Assembly (NCBI GenBank): GCA_002840765.1
Contig: PHCE01000012.1
Span: forward strand, 1-64,000
DNA length: 64,000 nt
Origin: Betaproteobacteria bacterium HGW-Betaproteobacteria-7
GTDB lineage: Bacteria; Pseudomonadota; Gammaproteobacteria; Burkholderiales; Rhodocyclaceae
Direction of reading: 5' to 3'
Under the pieces are notes generated by a model. That model saw only the letters and a list, made by a program, of their open reading frames with translations. It had not been told where the DNA came from and did no database searches. A program made the position numbers and the translations under genes. Every line of letters starts with the position of its first letter. Position 1 is the stretch's first letter. This document shows, piece by piece, positions 48,160-57,746 of the stretch.

Positions 48160-49194
48160 TCGGCGCTGGGCCCAAGTGACATGCTCGCGGACCAGCGCCG
48201 AGGGATGCCCGGCATGGCTTTGCAGCGCCGCCCTGGCTGCCGCCGTCGGCGGACCGTTGCCGAGGGCGACGGCAATGTTGCGCAGCCAGCGCTCGTGCCC
48301 GATGCGGCGGATCGGATTGCCGGCCAGGCGTTGCTCGAACTCCTCTTCCGTCCAGGCGAACAAGGCGACCAGCGAGGCCGAGTCTAGGCCGTGGCGCGGC
48401 GCAAATTCGCCGTCGCCAAGCTGGGCGAAGCGGTTCCACGGGCAGCACAGCTGGCAGTCGTCGCAGCCGTAGATACGGTTGCCGAGCAGCGGCCGCAGTT
48501 CCTCGGGAATCGCCCCGGCCAGCTCGATGGTCAGGTAACTGATGCAGCGCCGCGCATCGACGCGGTAGGGGGCGACGATGGCGCCGGTCGGGCAGGCGGC
48601 CAGGCAGGCGCTACATGTGCCGCAGTGTTCCTCAACCGGATCGTCAGGCGGCAGCGGCAGGTCGGTATAAATTTCGCCGAGAAAGCGCCAGGACCCCTGC
48701 TTCGATAACAGCAGCGTGTGCTTGCCACGCCAGCCGAGGCCGGCCTGGCGGGCGAACTCGACTTCCATGACTGGCGCCGAGTCGGAGAAGACGCGGTAGC
48801 CGAAGGGGCCGACCACGCCGGCGATGGCATCGGCCAGTTTCTGCAGCCGGCCGCGTACCACTTTGTGATAGTCGCGGCCCTGGGCGTAGCGCGAAATCGC
48901 CGCCACGTCGGCGGGCGGCGCCGGCTGGTCGTGCGGCAAATAATCGAGCGCTGCCGAGATCACCGTCAGCGTGCCGGGGTGCAACTGCTGCGGCTGGGCG
49001 CGCAGTTCGGCATGGCGGGCCATATAATCCATTTCGCCGTGGCAGCCCTCGGCCAGCCAGGCGCGCAGACGGCTGGCGGCCGGGCCGGGATCGGCGCGGG
49101 CGACGCCGACGGCGACAAAGCCAAGTTTCCGGCCGGCGGCGCGAATTTCTTCCCGCAGCGCCGTGTAATCCACCGTGGAGTCCTGATCGTGCAT
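48142..49194 (-). CDS. queG: Epoxyqueuosine reductase QueG
   Basis: QueG is a cobalamin- and 4Fe-4S-dependent enzyme that reduces epoxyqueuosine in tRNA to queuosine, the last step of the pathway. The 350-residue protein has both iron-sulfur motifs, [15 protein letters not shown] and [12 protein letters not shown], with the N-terminal cobalamin-binding domain ([21 protein letters not shown]). The ATG at 49194 fits the family. The gene overlaps the end of the GGDEF-EAL gene by 18 bases and meets tsaE head to head. Confidence 0.94.
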   Translation of the reverse strand: MHDQDSTVDYTALREEIRAAGRKLGFVAVGVARADPGPAASRLRAWLAEGCHGEMDYMARHAELRAQPQQLHPGTLTVISAALDYLPHDQPAPPADVAAISRYAQGRDYHKVVRGRLQKLADAIAGVVGPFGYRVFSDSAPVMEVEFARQAGLGWRGKHTLLLSKQGSWRFLGEIYTDLPLPPDDPVEEHCGTCSACLAACPTGAIVAPYRVDARRCISYLTIELAGAIPEELRPLLGNRIYGCDDCQLCCPWNRFAQLGDGEFAPRHGLDSASLVALFAWTEEEFEQRLAGNPIRRIGHERWLRNIAVALGNGPPTAAARAALQSHAGHPSALVREHVTWAQRRLGFDS

Positions 49195-49704
49195 AGCCCC
49201 GATGTTACCGCCGTTTATCACCTGCCCGACGAGGCTGCCACTCAGCGTTTCGGGGAATTGCTGGCACCGCGCCTGAGCGCCGGGCTGGTCGTCAATCTCG
49301 AAGGTGACCTGGGCGCTGGCAAGACGACCCTGGTCCGCGCGTTGATCCGGGCGCTGGGCCACAGCGGTCCGGTTAAGAGTCCGACCTATTCATTGGTTGA
49401 AGTTTACGTAGTTTCGAGCTTATACTTATATCACTTTGATTTTTATCGTTTCGAGTCGCCAGAGGAGTTTCTCGATGCGGGTTTTGGCGAGTATTTCAAT
49501 GACAGCGCAATCTGTCTGGTCGAATGGCCGGAACGCGCTGCGGGCTGCGTCCCGGCGCCAGACATCCGCTTGCGTCTGCGCCACGAAGGCAGCGGACGGG
49601 TACTCGAAACCATCGTTGATTCGCCGGAAGGAAAGCAATGTCTAGAAGGCCTGGCCTCAGCCTGGGACGCCGGCAACTACTCCGCTATGCCGGCGCCTCG
49701 CTGA
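49189..49704 (+). CDS. tsaE: tRNA threonylcarbamoyladenosine biosynthesis ATPase TsaE
   Basis: TsaE is the ATPase that activates the TsaD-TsaB complex for t6A37 tRNA modification. The Walker A motif is LEGDLGAGKTTLVRAL near residue 40, followed by SPTYSLVEVY, YHFDFYRF and CLVEWPER. The 171-residue frame starts with GTG at 49189, preceded by GGAG. That start overlaps the queG start by six bases on the opposite strand. Bases 49398-49450 are unusually AT-rich, with TTA codons rare elsewhere in the window. The 3' end overlaps amiC by 67 bases. Confidence 0.9.
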   Translation: MHSPDVTAVYHLPDEAATQRFGELLAPRLSAGLVVNLEGDLGAGKTTLVRALIRALGHSGPVKSPTYSLVEVYVVSSLYLYHFDFYRFESPEEFLDAGFGEYFNDSAICLVEWPERAAGCVPAPDIRLRLRHEGSGRVLETIVDSPEGKQCLEGLASAWDAGNYSAMPAPR

Positions 49705-50948
49705 TCCTTTCCGTCACACCGCTGGCCGGCGCCGCCGCCAGGCTGCCGTCAGTGCTCGCCGTGCGCGTGTGGCCGGCCGCCGATTACACGCGCGTCACGC
49801 TGGAGCATGACGGCGCGCTCAAGTACAAGCATTTCCTGATCGAAAATCCTGACCGCCTGGTCCTCGATATCGAAGGCGTTGAATTCAACAGCGTGCTCGA
49901 CAGTCTGGCCAGCAAAGTGGCCACCGATGATCCCAACATCAAGCTGTTGCGTGCCGGGCGCTTCAAGCCGGGCGTCGTGCGCCTGGTGATGGAACTGAAG
50001 AACAAGGTCAATCCACAGGTATTTACGCTCGAACCGGTTGGCGAATATGGCCATCGCCTGGTCCTCGACGTCTATCCGCTGACTCCGCCCGATCCGCTGA
50101 TGGCGTTGCTCGAAGGGCGGGAAAATGCCGTCGAGCCGTTACCTGATCAGCGGGATTTCCAGCCGCACGACAGCCGGCCTGAGGCGCCTGAGGGGCAAAC
50201 GACACGGAAGTCCGGCAAACCTGTTGTCGACCGGCTGGTGACCATCATGCTTGATCCTGGCCATGGTGGCGAGGATCCGGGAGCCATTGGCAAGGGCGGA
50301 ACCTACGAGAAAACGGTCACCCTGGAAGTGGCCCGTCGCCTGAAGCGGCGCATTGACGCCGAACCGAACATGCGGGCGGTGCTGACCCGCGATGCGGACT
50401 TTTTCGTGCCGCTGCAGGTGCGCGTGCAGAAGGCGAGACGCGTCCAGGCCGACCTTTTCCTGTCCATCCATGCCGATGCCTGGATCAAGCCCGACGCCCG
50501 TGGCTCCTCGGTGTTCGTTCTCTCCGAGCGTGGCGCCTCAAGCACCCAGGCACGTTTGCTGGCGCAGCGCGAGAATCAGGCCGACCTGATCGGTGGGGTC
50601 AATATCCGCTCCCGCGATCCCTTCCTTGCCCGCACGTTGCTTGACTTGTCGCAGACGGCGACGATCAATGACAGCCTGAAGCTTGGCAAGTATCTGCTCG
50701 GTGAGCTTGGGACGATCAATACCCTGCACAAGAACCATGTCGAGCAGGCCGGCTTTGCCGTGCTCAAGGCGCCGGACGTTCCGTCGGCATTGATCGAAAC
50801 GGCCTTCATCTCCAATCCGGAAGAAGAGCGCCGGCTCAACGACGATGCCTATCAGGAGAAATTGGCCGAAGCCATCGTTCGGGGTATTCGCCAATACTTC
50901 ATCAAGCACCCGCCCGGTCCGCGGGCACGTCCGTCGGTTATCGGCTAG
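49638..50948 (+). CDS. amiC: N-acetylmuramoyl-L-alanine amidase (AmiC-like)
   Basis: A periplasmic peptidoglycan amidase that splits daughter-cell septa. The 436-residue protein starts with a probable Tat leader (GRRQLLRYAGASLILS), then an AMIN domain for septal targeting (about 40-145; AVRVWPAADYTRVTLEHDG), a linker and the Amidase_3 catalytic domain (about 195-430). Zinc-site motifs are LDPGHGGEDPGAIG, LSIHADAW and ALIETAFISNPEEERRL. It overlaps tsaE, a common arrangement. Its TAG shares CTAG with the stop of the opposite gene. Confidence 0.95.
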   Translation: MSRRPGLSLGRRQLLRYAGASLILSVTPLAGAAARLPSVLAVRVWPAADYTRVTLEHDGALKYKHFLIENPDRLVLDIEGVEFNSVLDSLASKVATDDPNIKLLRAGRFKPGVVRLVMELKNKVNPQVFTLEPVGEYGHRLVLDVYPLTPPDPLMALLEGRENAVEPLPDQRDFQPHDSRPEAPEGQTTRKSGKPVVDRLVTIMLDPGHGGEDPGAIGKGGTYEKTVTLEVARRLKRRIDAEPNMRAVLTRDADFFVPLQVRVQKARRVQADLFLSIHADAWIKPDARGSSVFVLSERGASSTQARLLAQRENQADLIGGVNIRSRDPFLARTLLDLSQTATINDSLKLGKYLLGELGTINTLHKNHVEQAGFAVLKAPDVPSALIETAFISNPEEERRLNDDAYQEKLAEAIVRGIRQYFIKHPPGPRARPSVIG

Positions 50949-51994
50949 AACAGTTCAATTTCGCCGCGCGCCACTTCCTTGGCGATCAGTTGCCGGGTGG
51001 CGACCAGTTCCTCGTAACAGTCGATGCGATTGCGCCCGTTGTGCTTGGCGAAGTACAGCGCTTCGTCGGCCCGGTCGATGGCATCGGCCGGCGTGTCGTG
51101 GGGCAGCAGCCGGCTGAAGCCGATGCTGATGGTGACGTGGCCGACGCGGCTGAACACCTGGCTGGCGACCTGGCGGCGAAAGCGCTCCAGGGTGGCGAGA
51201 GCCGAAGTGCGGTCGGTCGGTTGCAACAGGGCGACGAACTCCTCGCCGCCGAAGCGGAACAGTTGGTCATCGAAGCGGAAGGACTGGCGCATCACCTGGG
51301 CGAGCATGATCAGTACCTCGTCACCAATCAGGTGGCCGAAGTTGTCGTTGACCTGCTTGAAATGATCGATGTCGCAGACGGCCAGCCAGTGGCTGGCCTC
51401 GCCGGAACTGCCGCGCCGGCGCCGGGGATGGCCGTTGCCGTTGGCCAGCAGTTCATCGCTGGCAGCCTGACCGAGCAATTCGAACAAATGCTTGTCGAAG
51501 GTCTTGCGGCTGGCGAGTCCGGTCAGCGTGTCACCTTCGCCGTAATCGAGCAGGCCGATATGGTTGCCGAAATACTCAATCAGTCCCATCAAGGCTATCC
51601 GTTGATCGGCAGAAAATTCGTCGAGCAGGGTCAGGTCGATCATGTAGCTCGGTTCATTGCGCCGGATGATCGGAAAAACGATGCGATGCGAGCCATCTTT
51701 CAGGTGGTCGAGGACAGCGGAGGCTTCCTGGCGGCAGCGCTGGAGCAGCGGATCATGGTCGATGCCATGGCAGTGCAGACGGTCCGGCAGATAGGCGTTG
51801 CGCAGGAAGGGGCCATGCGGGCCGAAACCGGCACAGGGAAAGAAGACCGCCTTGTTGTGTCCGGAGTAGCAACGGTAGATGGTGGCGCGCAGCGGATGAA
51901 ACAGGTCGATCAGGGCGTCGACCATGGCCGAATTGATCTCGGTACGGTCACGGCGAGCCGAAATTTTTACGACATGGTTGATCAGGTCGAGCAT
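50945..51994 (-). CDS. Diguanylate cyclase (GGEEF)
   Basis: A 349-residue soluble diguanylate cyclase. The N-terminal about 165 residues resemble a GAF-type sensor (YRCYSGHNKAVFFPCAGFGP, HRIVFPIIRRNEPSYMIDLT). The GGDEF domain follows with DIDHFKQVNDNFGHLIGDEV, the active motif RFGGEEF and an RFDD inhibitory site five residues before it. GGEEF is fully competent in known cyclases. A basic, glycine-rich insertion (GHPRRRRGSSGEA) lies just before the DIDHFK strand. The input signal is unknown. Confidence 0.92.
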   Translation of the reverse strand: MLDLINHVVKISARRDRTEINSAMVDALIDLFHPLRATIYRCYSGHNKAVFFPCAGFGPHGPFLRNAYLPDRLHCHGIDHDPLLQRCRQEASAVLDHLKDGSHRIVFPIIRRNEPSYMIDLTLLDEFSADQRIALMGLIEYFGNHIGLLDYGEGDTLTGLASRKTFDKHLFELLGQAASDELLANGNGHPRRRRGSSGEASHWLAVCDIDHFKQVNDNFGHLIGDEVLIMLAQVMRQSFRFDDQLFRFGGEEFVALLQPTDRTSALATLERFRRQVASQVFSRVGHVTISIGFSRLLPHDTPADAIDRADEALYFAKHNGRNRIDCYEELVATRQLIAKEVARGEIELF

Positions 51995-52108
51995 CGACGG
52001 CTTACTGCGAAAGTAATAAGCCGGCGATTATAGCGAAGGTGGGTAGGCGGTTTCGCTTTTCGCAACGGTGAACCCGCCTTCGGCCAAGCGGGCAGCCGCG
52101 CAGGCCGT

Positions 52109-52114
52109 TATAAT
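52109..52114 (+). promoter_or_regulatory. Consensus -10 box upstream of ribF
   Basis: A perfect TATAAT lies 28 bases upstream of ribF in the 147-base spacer after the cyclase gene. No good -35 element is seen at the right spacing, so the promoter call is weak. Confidence 0.4.
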
Positions 52115-52141
52115 TCAACGTTTTTTTCTCGCCACCAATTC

Positions 52142-53062
52142 ATGCTTGTCTATCGCGGTTATTCGCGCTCCGTTCCCACTCCCGTCGTCCTCGCCATCGG
52201 CAATTTCGATGGCGTGCACCTCGGGCACGCGGCGTTGCTGGCGCGACTGACGCAGGTAGGGCGCGATCTCGGCTTGCCGCCGACGATCCTCACCTTCGAG
52301 CCCCATCCCCGTGAATTTTTCGCCCCCGACTCGGCCCCGGCGCGCCTGACGACGCTGCGCGAGAAGCTCGAACTGCTCGCTGACCTGGGGGTGGCGCAGG
52401 CCATGGTCTGCCCGTTCAACGCCGCCTTCGCTGCCCTGAGCGCCGAGGACTTCGTTGAACAGGTGCTGTGCCAAGGGCTGCAGCTTCGCCACCTGATCAT
52501 CGGCGACGACTTTCGCTTCGGTCGCGGCCGGCAGGGGGATTTTGCGCTCCTCCAGGCAGCCGGACGGCGCCTCGGTTTCGGCGTCGAGGCGATGCACAGC
52601 GTTGTCGTGGAAGGTGAACGCGTCTCCAGCTCAGGCGTCCGCCGGGCCCTGGCCGGCGGTGACATGACCCATGCTGCCCGCCTGCTTGGCCGGACCTACG
52701 CCATGGATGGCCAGGTGTCGCACGGCGACAAGATCGGCCGGCAACTCGGCTTCGCCACCGCCAACATCCGCATCAAGCACAATCCCTTGCCGATGACCGG
52801 CGTCTTCGCCGTCGAAGTCGGCGGTCTCGGCGAGCGGTCGTTGCCTGGCGTTGCCAACCTCGGCATCCGGCCGACTGTCGGTGGCACCCGGCCGTTGCTG
52901 GAAGTGCATCTGTTCGATTTCGATCGCGACATCTATGGTGCGCACATCTCGGTGCGTTTCGTGCGGAAACTGCGCGACGAGCAACGTTTTCCCAATCTCG
53001 ATGCCCTCAAGGCGCAAATCGCGGCCGATGCCGCGGCGGCGCGGGCCTACTTCAAGCTGTGA
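52142..53062 (+). CDS. ribF: Bifunctional riboflavin kinase / FAD synthetase
   Basis: RibF phosphorylates riboflavin to FMN and adenylylates FMN to FAD. The 306-residue protein has the N-terminal nucleotidyltransferase domain (IGNFDGVHLGHAALL, TFEPHPREFF, FRFGRGRQGDF, VSSSGVRRAL) and the C-terminal kinase barrel (HGDKIGRQLGFATANI, GVANLGIRPTVGG). It leads ribF-ileS-lspA-fkpB-ispH, a conserved order, with ileS starting 9 bases later. Confidence 0.95.
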   Translation: MLVYRGYSRSVPTPVVLAIGNFDGVHLGHAALLARLTQVGRDLGLPPTILTFEPHPREFFAPDSAPARLTTLREKLELLADLGVAQAMVCPFNAAFAALSAEDFVEQVLCQGLQLRHLIIGDDFRFGRGRQGDFALLQAAGRRLGFGVEAMHSVVVEGERVSSSGVRRALAGGDMTHAARLLGRTYAMDGQVSHGDKIGRQLGFATANIRIKHNPLPMTGVFAVEVGGLGERSLPGVANLGIRPTVGGTRPLLEVHLFDFDRDIYGAHISVRFVRKLRDEQRFPNLDALKAQIAADAAAARAYFKL

Positions 53063-53071
53063 ACACGCAAA

Positions 53072-55885
53072 ATGGCTGACTACAAAGACACCCTGAATCT
53101 TCCCGATACGCCGTTCCCGATGCGCGGCGACCTGCCCAAGCGCGAGCCGCAATGGGTCGCCCAGTGGCAGGAGAAAAAGCTCTATCAGCGCATCCGCGAG
53201 ATAGCCGCCGGGCGGCCGAAGTTCGTTCTGCATGACGGCCCGCCATACGCCAATGGCGACATCCACATCGGCCATGCGGTGAACAAGGTGCTCAAGGACA
53301 TCATCGTCCGCGCGAAGACGCTCTCCGGCTTCGATGCGCCCTACGTGCCGGGCTGGGACTGCCACGGCATGCCGATCGAGATCCAGATCGAGAAGACGCA
53401 CGGCAAGCACATTCCGCGCGAGCAGGTGCAGAAGCTGGCGCGTGCCTACGCGGCCGAGCAGATCGACCGGCAGAAAAAGGATTTCATTCGCCTGGGCGTG
53501 CTCGGCGAGTGGGACAACCCGTACCAGACGATGAACTTCAAGACCGAGGCCGACGAGATTCGCGCGCTCGGCGCGATGGTCAAGCGCGGTTTCGTTTATC
53601 GCGGCCTGAAGCCGGTGAACTGGTGTTTTGACTGCGGTTCAGCGCTGGCCGAAGCGGAAGTCGAATACCAGGACAAGAAATCACCGGCCATCGACGTTGC
53701 CTTCGCCGCCGCCGAGCGCGACAAGCTGGCGGCCGCCTTCGGCCTCAAGGAACTGCCGGCTGGCGAAGCCTACGCGGTGATCTGGACGACGACGCCGTGG
53801 ACCATTCCCGGCAACCAGGCGCTCAACGCCCATCCGGAGTTCACCTACCACCTGGTGCAGACCGAAAAGGGCTGCCTGATCCTCGCCGCCGACCTGCAGG
53901 AAAGCTGCCTCGCTCGCTATGGTCTGACTGGTACCACGGTCGCCAGCTGCCAGGGCGCGGCACTCGAGCGCATCGCCTTCCGCCATCCGTTCTACGACCG
54001 CCTGTCGCCGGTTTTTCTCGGTGATTACGTGACGCTAGACGCCGGCACCGGCATCGTCCATTCGGCGCCGGCCTACGGTATCGAGGACTTCCAGTCGTGC
54101 AAGAACTACGGCATGCACAACGAGAACATCCTGACGCCGGTGCAGGGCGACGGCAGATTTGCCGAAGACCTGCCGTTCTTCGGGGGCATGAACGTGTGGA
54201 AGGCCAACCCGGTGATCGTCGAGAAACTGGCCGAAGTCGGCGCGCTGATGAAGCACACCACCATCGAGCACAGCTACATGCACTGCTGGCGCCACAAGAC
54301 GCCGCTGATCTACCGCGCCACCAGCCAGTGGTTCGTGCGCATGGATGCGCCGGATGTCGACAGCCAGGGCATTGCCGCCACCGAGCCGGCCGGCCACACG
54401 CTGCGCGAAGCGGCGCTGCAGGGCGTCGAGGACACCGCCTTCTATCCCGCCTGGGGCAAGAACCGCCTTCACGCGATGATCGCCAACCGCCCGGACTGGT
54501 GCATTTCGCGCCAGCGCAACTGGGGCGTGCCGCTACCCTTCTTCACCCACAAGGCGACCGGCGAACTGCACCCGAACACGCTGGAACTGATGGAAGCCGT
54601 CGCCAAGCGGGTCGAGCAGGGCGGCATTGAAGCGTGGACGCAACTCGACGCTGCTGAACTGCTCGGCAATGATGCTGCCGACTACGTCAAAACCACCGAT
54701 ATCCTTGACGTCTGGTTCGATTCCGGCACCACGCACATGAGCGTGCTGCGCGGCTCGCACGCCGAGCTGGGCTGGCCGGCCGACCTCTACCTGGAAGGCT
54801 CCGACCAGCACCGCGGCTGGTTCCATTCCTCGCTGCTGACCGGCGCCGCCATCGACGGCCGCGCCCCGTACAAGGCGCTGCTGACGCACGGCTTTGTCGT
54901 CGACGGCAAGGGCCACAAGATGTCCAAGTCGAAGGGTAACGTCATCGCGCCGCAGCAGGTCTCGGACAAGATGGGCGCCGATATCCTGCGCCTGTGGACC
55001 GCCGCGACCGACTACTCCGGCGAGCTGTCGATTTCCGACGAAATCCTCAAGCGCGTCGTCGAAGGCTATCGTCGCATCCGCAACACGCTGCGCTTCCTGC
55101 TGGCCAACGTCTCCGACTTCGATGCTGGCGCCGACATGCTGCCGGTTGAGCAGTGGCTGGAGATCGACCGCTACGCGCTGGCGCTGACCCGCGAGCTGCA
55201 GGTCGCCTGCTGCGCCGATTACGACAAGTTCGAGTTCCACCGCGTGGTCCAGGCGCTGCAGACCTTCTGCTCGGAAGACCTCGGCGGCTTCTACCTCGAC
55301 ATCCTGAAGGACCGCTTGTACACCACGGCCCCCAAGTCGACCGCCCGCCGCTCGGCGCAATCGGCGCTGTGGCACATCACCCAGGCTTTCGTCCGCCTGC
55401 TGGCGCCGATCACGTCATTCACCGCCGAGGAAGTCTGGGCCGTGCTCAACGGTAAGGAAGATGATTCGGTGATGTTCCAACGCTGGCATGAGCTGCCGGC
55501 GGTGGCCGGCGAGGCTGAGTTGCTGACCCGCTGGGCGCTGGTCCGCGCGGCCCGTGCCGATGTCACCAAGGCACTGGAAGCGCAGCGCGAAGCCGGCAAG
55601 ATCGGTTCGGCGCTGCAGGCGGCTGTCGAAATTCGCTGCACCGGCGACAAGTATGAAGCGCTGGCAGCACTCGGCGATGACCTGAAGTTCGTCCTCATCT
55701 GCTCGGCGACGTCACTGGTCCGCGATGAAACCGAATTGGTCGTGGCGACGCCGCTCGAGCACGCCAAGTGTGAGCGTTGCTGGCATGTCCGCGCGGATGT
55801 CGGCGCCCATGCCGAACATTCGACCCTGTGCGGCCGTTGTGTCAGTAACCTGCACGGCGAAGGCGAGGCGCGCCGCTGTGCCTAA
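53072..55885 (+). CDS. ileS: Isoleucyl-tRNA synthetase
   Basis: IleRS of the bacterial zinc-containing type, 937 residues. The HIGH motif is [16 protein letters not shown] near residue 60, the editing domain lies in the middle ([16 protein letters not shown]), and KMSKS is [12 protein letters not shown] near 615. The C-terminal zinc finger is CERCW...CGRCVSNL. It charges tRNA-Ile and edits valine. Its 3' end overlaps the GTG start of lspA by eight bases. Confidence 0.97.
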   Translation: MADYKDTLNLPDTPFPMRGDLPKREPQWVAQWQEKKLYQRIREIAAGRPKFVLHDGPPYANGDIHIGHAVNKVLKDIIVRAKTLSGFDAPYVPGWDCHGMPIEIQIEKTHGKHIPREQVQKLARAYAAEQIDRQKKDFIRLGVLGEWDNPYQTMNFKTEADEIRALGAMVKRGFVYRGLKPVNWCFDCGSALAEAEVEYQDKKSPAIDVAFAAAERDKLAAAFGLKELPAGEAYAVIWTTTPWTIPGNQALNAHPEFTYHLVQTEKGCLILAADLQESCLARYGLTGTTVASCQGAALERIAFRHPFYDRLSPVFLGDYVTLDAGTGIVHSAPAYGIEDFQSCKNYGMHNENILTPVQGDGRFAEDLPFFGGMNVWKANPVIVEKLAEVGALMKHTTIEHSYMHCWRHKTPLIYRATSQWFVRMDAPDVDSQGIAATEPAGHTLREAALQGVEDTAFYPAWGKNRLHAMIANRPDWCISRQRNWGVPLPFFTHKATGELHPNTLELMEAVAKRVEQGGIEAWTQLDAAELLGNDAADYVKTTDILDVWFDSGTTHMSVLRGSHAELGWPADLYLEGSDQHRGWFHSSLLTGAAIDGRAPYKALLTHGFVVDGKGHKMSKSKGNVIAPQQVSDKMGADILRLWTAATDYSGELSISDEILKRVVEGYRRIRNTLRFLLANVSDFDAGADMLPVEQWLEIDRYALALTRELQVACCADYDKFEFHRVVQALQTFCSEDLGGFYLDILKDRLYTTAPKSTARRSAQSALWHITQAFVRLLAPITSFTAEEVWAVLNGKEDDSVMFQRWHELPAVAGEAELLTRWALVRAARADVTKALEAQREAGKIGSALQAAVEIRCTGDKYEALAALGDDLKFVLICSATSLVRDETELVVATPLEHAKCERCWHVRADVGAHAEHSTLCGRCVSNLHGEGEARRCA

Positions 55886-56366
55886 GGCGGCGCACTGGTA
55901 CGCCCTGGCCGGACTGGTCATCGTCCTTGATCAGCTCAGTAAGTGGGTCGTGCTCAGCCATATCGAGTACGGCCAGACGATCTACGTCGCGCCCTTCTGG
56001 AATTGGGTACTGACCTTCAATCCGGGGGCGGCCTTCAGCTTCCTCGCCGACCAGCCGGGCTGGCAACGCTGGTTTTTCACCATCCTGGCGCTGGCCGTTT
56101 CGGCCTGGATCGCCGTGATGCTGCGCCAGCATCCACAGCAAAAGCTGGCCTCGCTGTCGCTGGCCCTGATCATGGGCGGCGCGCTGGGCAATGTCATCGA
56201 TCGCGTGCGCTTCGGCGCTGTCGTCGATTTCGTCCAGTGGCATGCCGCCGGCTATTACTGGCCGGCCTTCAACGTCGCCGATACGGCGATCACGGTTGGC
56301 GCCGTCCTCCTCGTCATCGAACAGCTGATGGCGAGCACCCGCAAACCCGCCGAGAAAAAGCCATGA
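55878..56366 (+). CDS. lspA: Lipoprotein signal peptidase LspA
   Basis: LspA cleaves the signal peptide of diacylglyceryl-modified prolipoproteins in the inner membrane. The 162-residue protein has four membrane helices and the catalytic aspartates in [15 protein letters not shown] and FNVADTAI. The conserved DQLSKW and [10 protein letters not shown] are also present. The start is GTG at 55878 inside the end of ileS. Its stop overlaps the fkpB start (ATGA). Confidence 0.95.
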   Translation: MPKAAHWYALAGLVIVLDQLSKWVVLSHIEYGQTIYVAPFWNWVLTFNPGAAFSFLADQPGWQRWFFTILALAVSAWIAVMLRQHPQQKLASLSLALIMGGALGNVIDRVRFGAVVDFVQWHAAGYYWPAFNVADTAITVGAVLLVIEQLMASTRKPAEKKP

Positions 56367-56791
56367 ATACCGTTCGTCCTGACAGTTACCTGACGCTGCA
56401 TTACCGCATCACCACCCTTGACGGCGAGGAGTTCCTGTCCACCTTCGACATGAGCCCGGCGACGCTGCAGATGGGCAGCGGCCAGCTGGCCGAGAATCTC
56501 GAAGCGGTGCTGGTCGGCCTGCCGGCTCATGAGCACTTCGTCTTCGAACTCGAACCGGCGCAGGCCTTCGGTCAGCACAACGAACGCCTGGTCGAACGCA
56601 TCGCCCGCAGCGGCCTGCCGGCCGAGATGGAACTCAAGGAGAATTCCGTCGTCGAATTCACCGCGCCCAACGGCGGCACCTTTGCCGGCTTCCTGCGCGA
56701 ACTGGACGCCACCCACGCGCTCTTCGACTTCAACCACCCGATGGCCGGCAAGACTATCCGCTTCGAGGTGAAAATCATCGGAATCATGTAA
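56363..56791 (+). CDS. fkpB: FKBP-type peptidyl-prolyl isomerase (SlpA/FkpB-like)
   Basis: A 142-residue cytoplasmic FKBP of the SlyD-like branch. It has an N-terminal FKBP half (YLTLHYRITTLDGEEFLSTF, LQMGSGQLAENLEAVLVGL), an insert-in-flap chaperone domain (about 70-125) and a closing FKBP strand (FDFNHPMAGKTIRFEVKI). The catalytic pocket is partly conserved, and prolyl isomerase activity is often weak in this group. It is coupled to lspA (ATGA) and directly abuts ispH. Confidence 0.92.
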   Translation: MNTVRPDSYLTLHYRITTLDGEEFLSTFDMSPATLQMGSGQLAENLEAVLVGLPAHEHFVFELEPAQAFGQHNERLVERIARSGLPAEMELKENSVVEFTAPNGGTFAGFLRELDATHALFDFNHPMAGKTIRFEVKIIGIM

Positions 56792-57736
56792 ATGCAGATC
56801 GTACTGGCCAACCCCCGCGGTTTCTGCGCTGGCGTCGAGCGCGCCATCGCCATCGTCGAGCGCGCCCTGGAAAAGTTCGGCGCGCCGATCTACGTTCGCC
56901 ATGAGGTCGTGCACAACAAGTTTGTCTGCGACGACCTGCGCGCCAAGGGCGCCGTCTTCATCGAAGAACTCGACGAAGCGCCAACCGGCAGCACGGTGAT
57001 CTTCAGCGCCCACGGCGTCTCGAAAGCCGTCCGCGACGAAGCCGAGCGGCGCGGTCTGAAGGTCTTCGACGCCACCTGCCCACTGGTCACCAAAGTCCAT
57101 GTCGAAGTCGGCAAGATGCGCAACCAGGCACGTGAAGTGGTGATGATCGGGCATAAGGGGCACCCGGAAGTCGAAGGCACGATGGGGCAGAGCGAAGGCG
57201 GCATGTACCTGGTGGAAACGGCAGAAGACGTCGCCAGCCTCGAAGTGCAATCGCTAGACAATCTGTCATTCGTCACCCAGACCACGCTGTCGGTCGATGA
57301 TGCGACGGTGGTCATCGATGCCCTGCGTCAGCGCTTTCCGTCCATCCAGGGGCCGAAGAAGGACGACATCTGCTACGCCACGCAGAACCGCCAGGATGCG
57401 GTCAAGGCCTTGGCAGAACAGTGCGACCTTGTGATCGTGGTGGGTAGCCAGAACAGTTCGAATTCCCGGCGCCTGAGGGAAGTGGCCCTGATCCGTGGCA
57501 TCGATGCCCATCTGGTAGATGGTCCCGATGAAATTCTCCCAAGCTGGTTCGGTGGCAAGCAGTCGGTCGGTCTTACCGCCGGTGCTTCCGCCCCGGAAGT
57601 GCTGGTGCAGCGGGTGATCGTGCGCATCAAAGAACTGACCGGGACCACCGACCTGATCCAGCTTCCGGGGCTTGAGGAGGGCGTAACCTTTCCTCTGCCG
57701 GCTGGCTTGGGGGCAACGCGAACCGGCGCTGCCTGA
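56792..57736 (+). CDS. ispH: 4-hydroxy-3-methylbut-2-enyl diphosphate reductase
   Basis: IspH makes IPP and DMAPP in the last step of the MEP pathway, using an iron-sulfur cluster. The 314-residue protein has the three cluster cysteines in [25 protein letters not shown] and [15 protein letters not shown] plus [12 protein letters not shown] near the end (third cysteine in [11 protein letters not shown]). Its ATG follows the fkpB stop with no gap, so translation is probably coupled. With dxs and ispA it represents the isoprenoid pathway in this window. Confidence 0.96.
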   Translation: MQIVLANPRGFCAGVERAIAIVERALEKFGAPIYVRHEVVHNKFVCDDLRAKGAVFIEELDEAPTGSTVIFSAHGVSKAVRDEAERRGLKVFDATCPLVTKVHVEVGKMRNQAREVVMIGHKGHPEVEGTMGQSEGGMYLVETAEDVASLEVQSLDNLSFVTQTTLSVDDATVVIDALRQRFPSIQGPKKDDICYATQNRQDAVKALAEQCDLVIVVGSQNSSNSRRLREVALIRGIDAHLVDGPDEILPSWFGGKQSVGLTAGASAPEVLVQRVIVRIKELTGTTDLIQLPGLEEGVTFPLPAGLGATRTGAA

Positions 57737-57746
57737 TCTTTGACGG

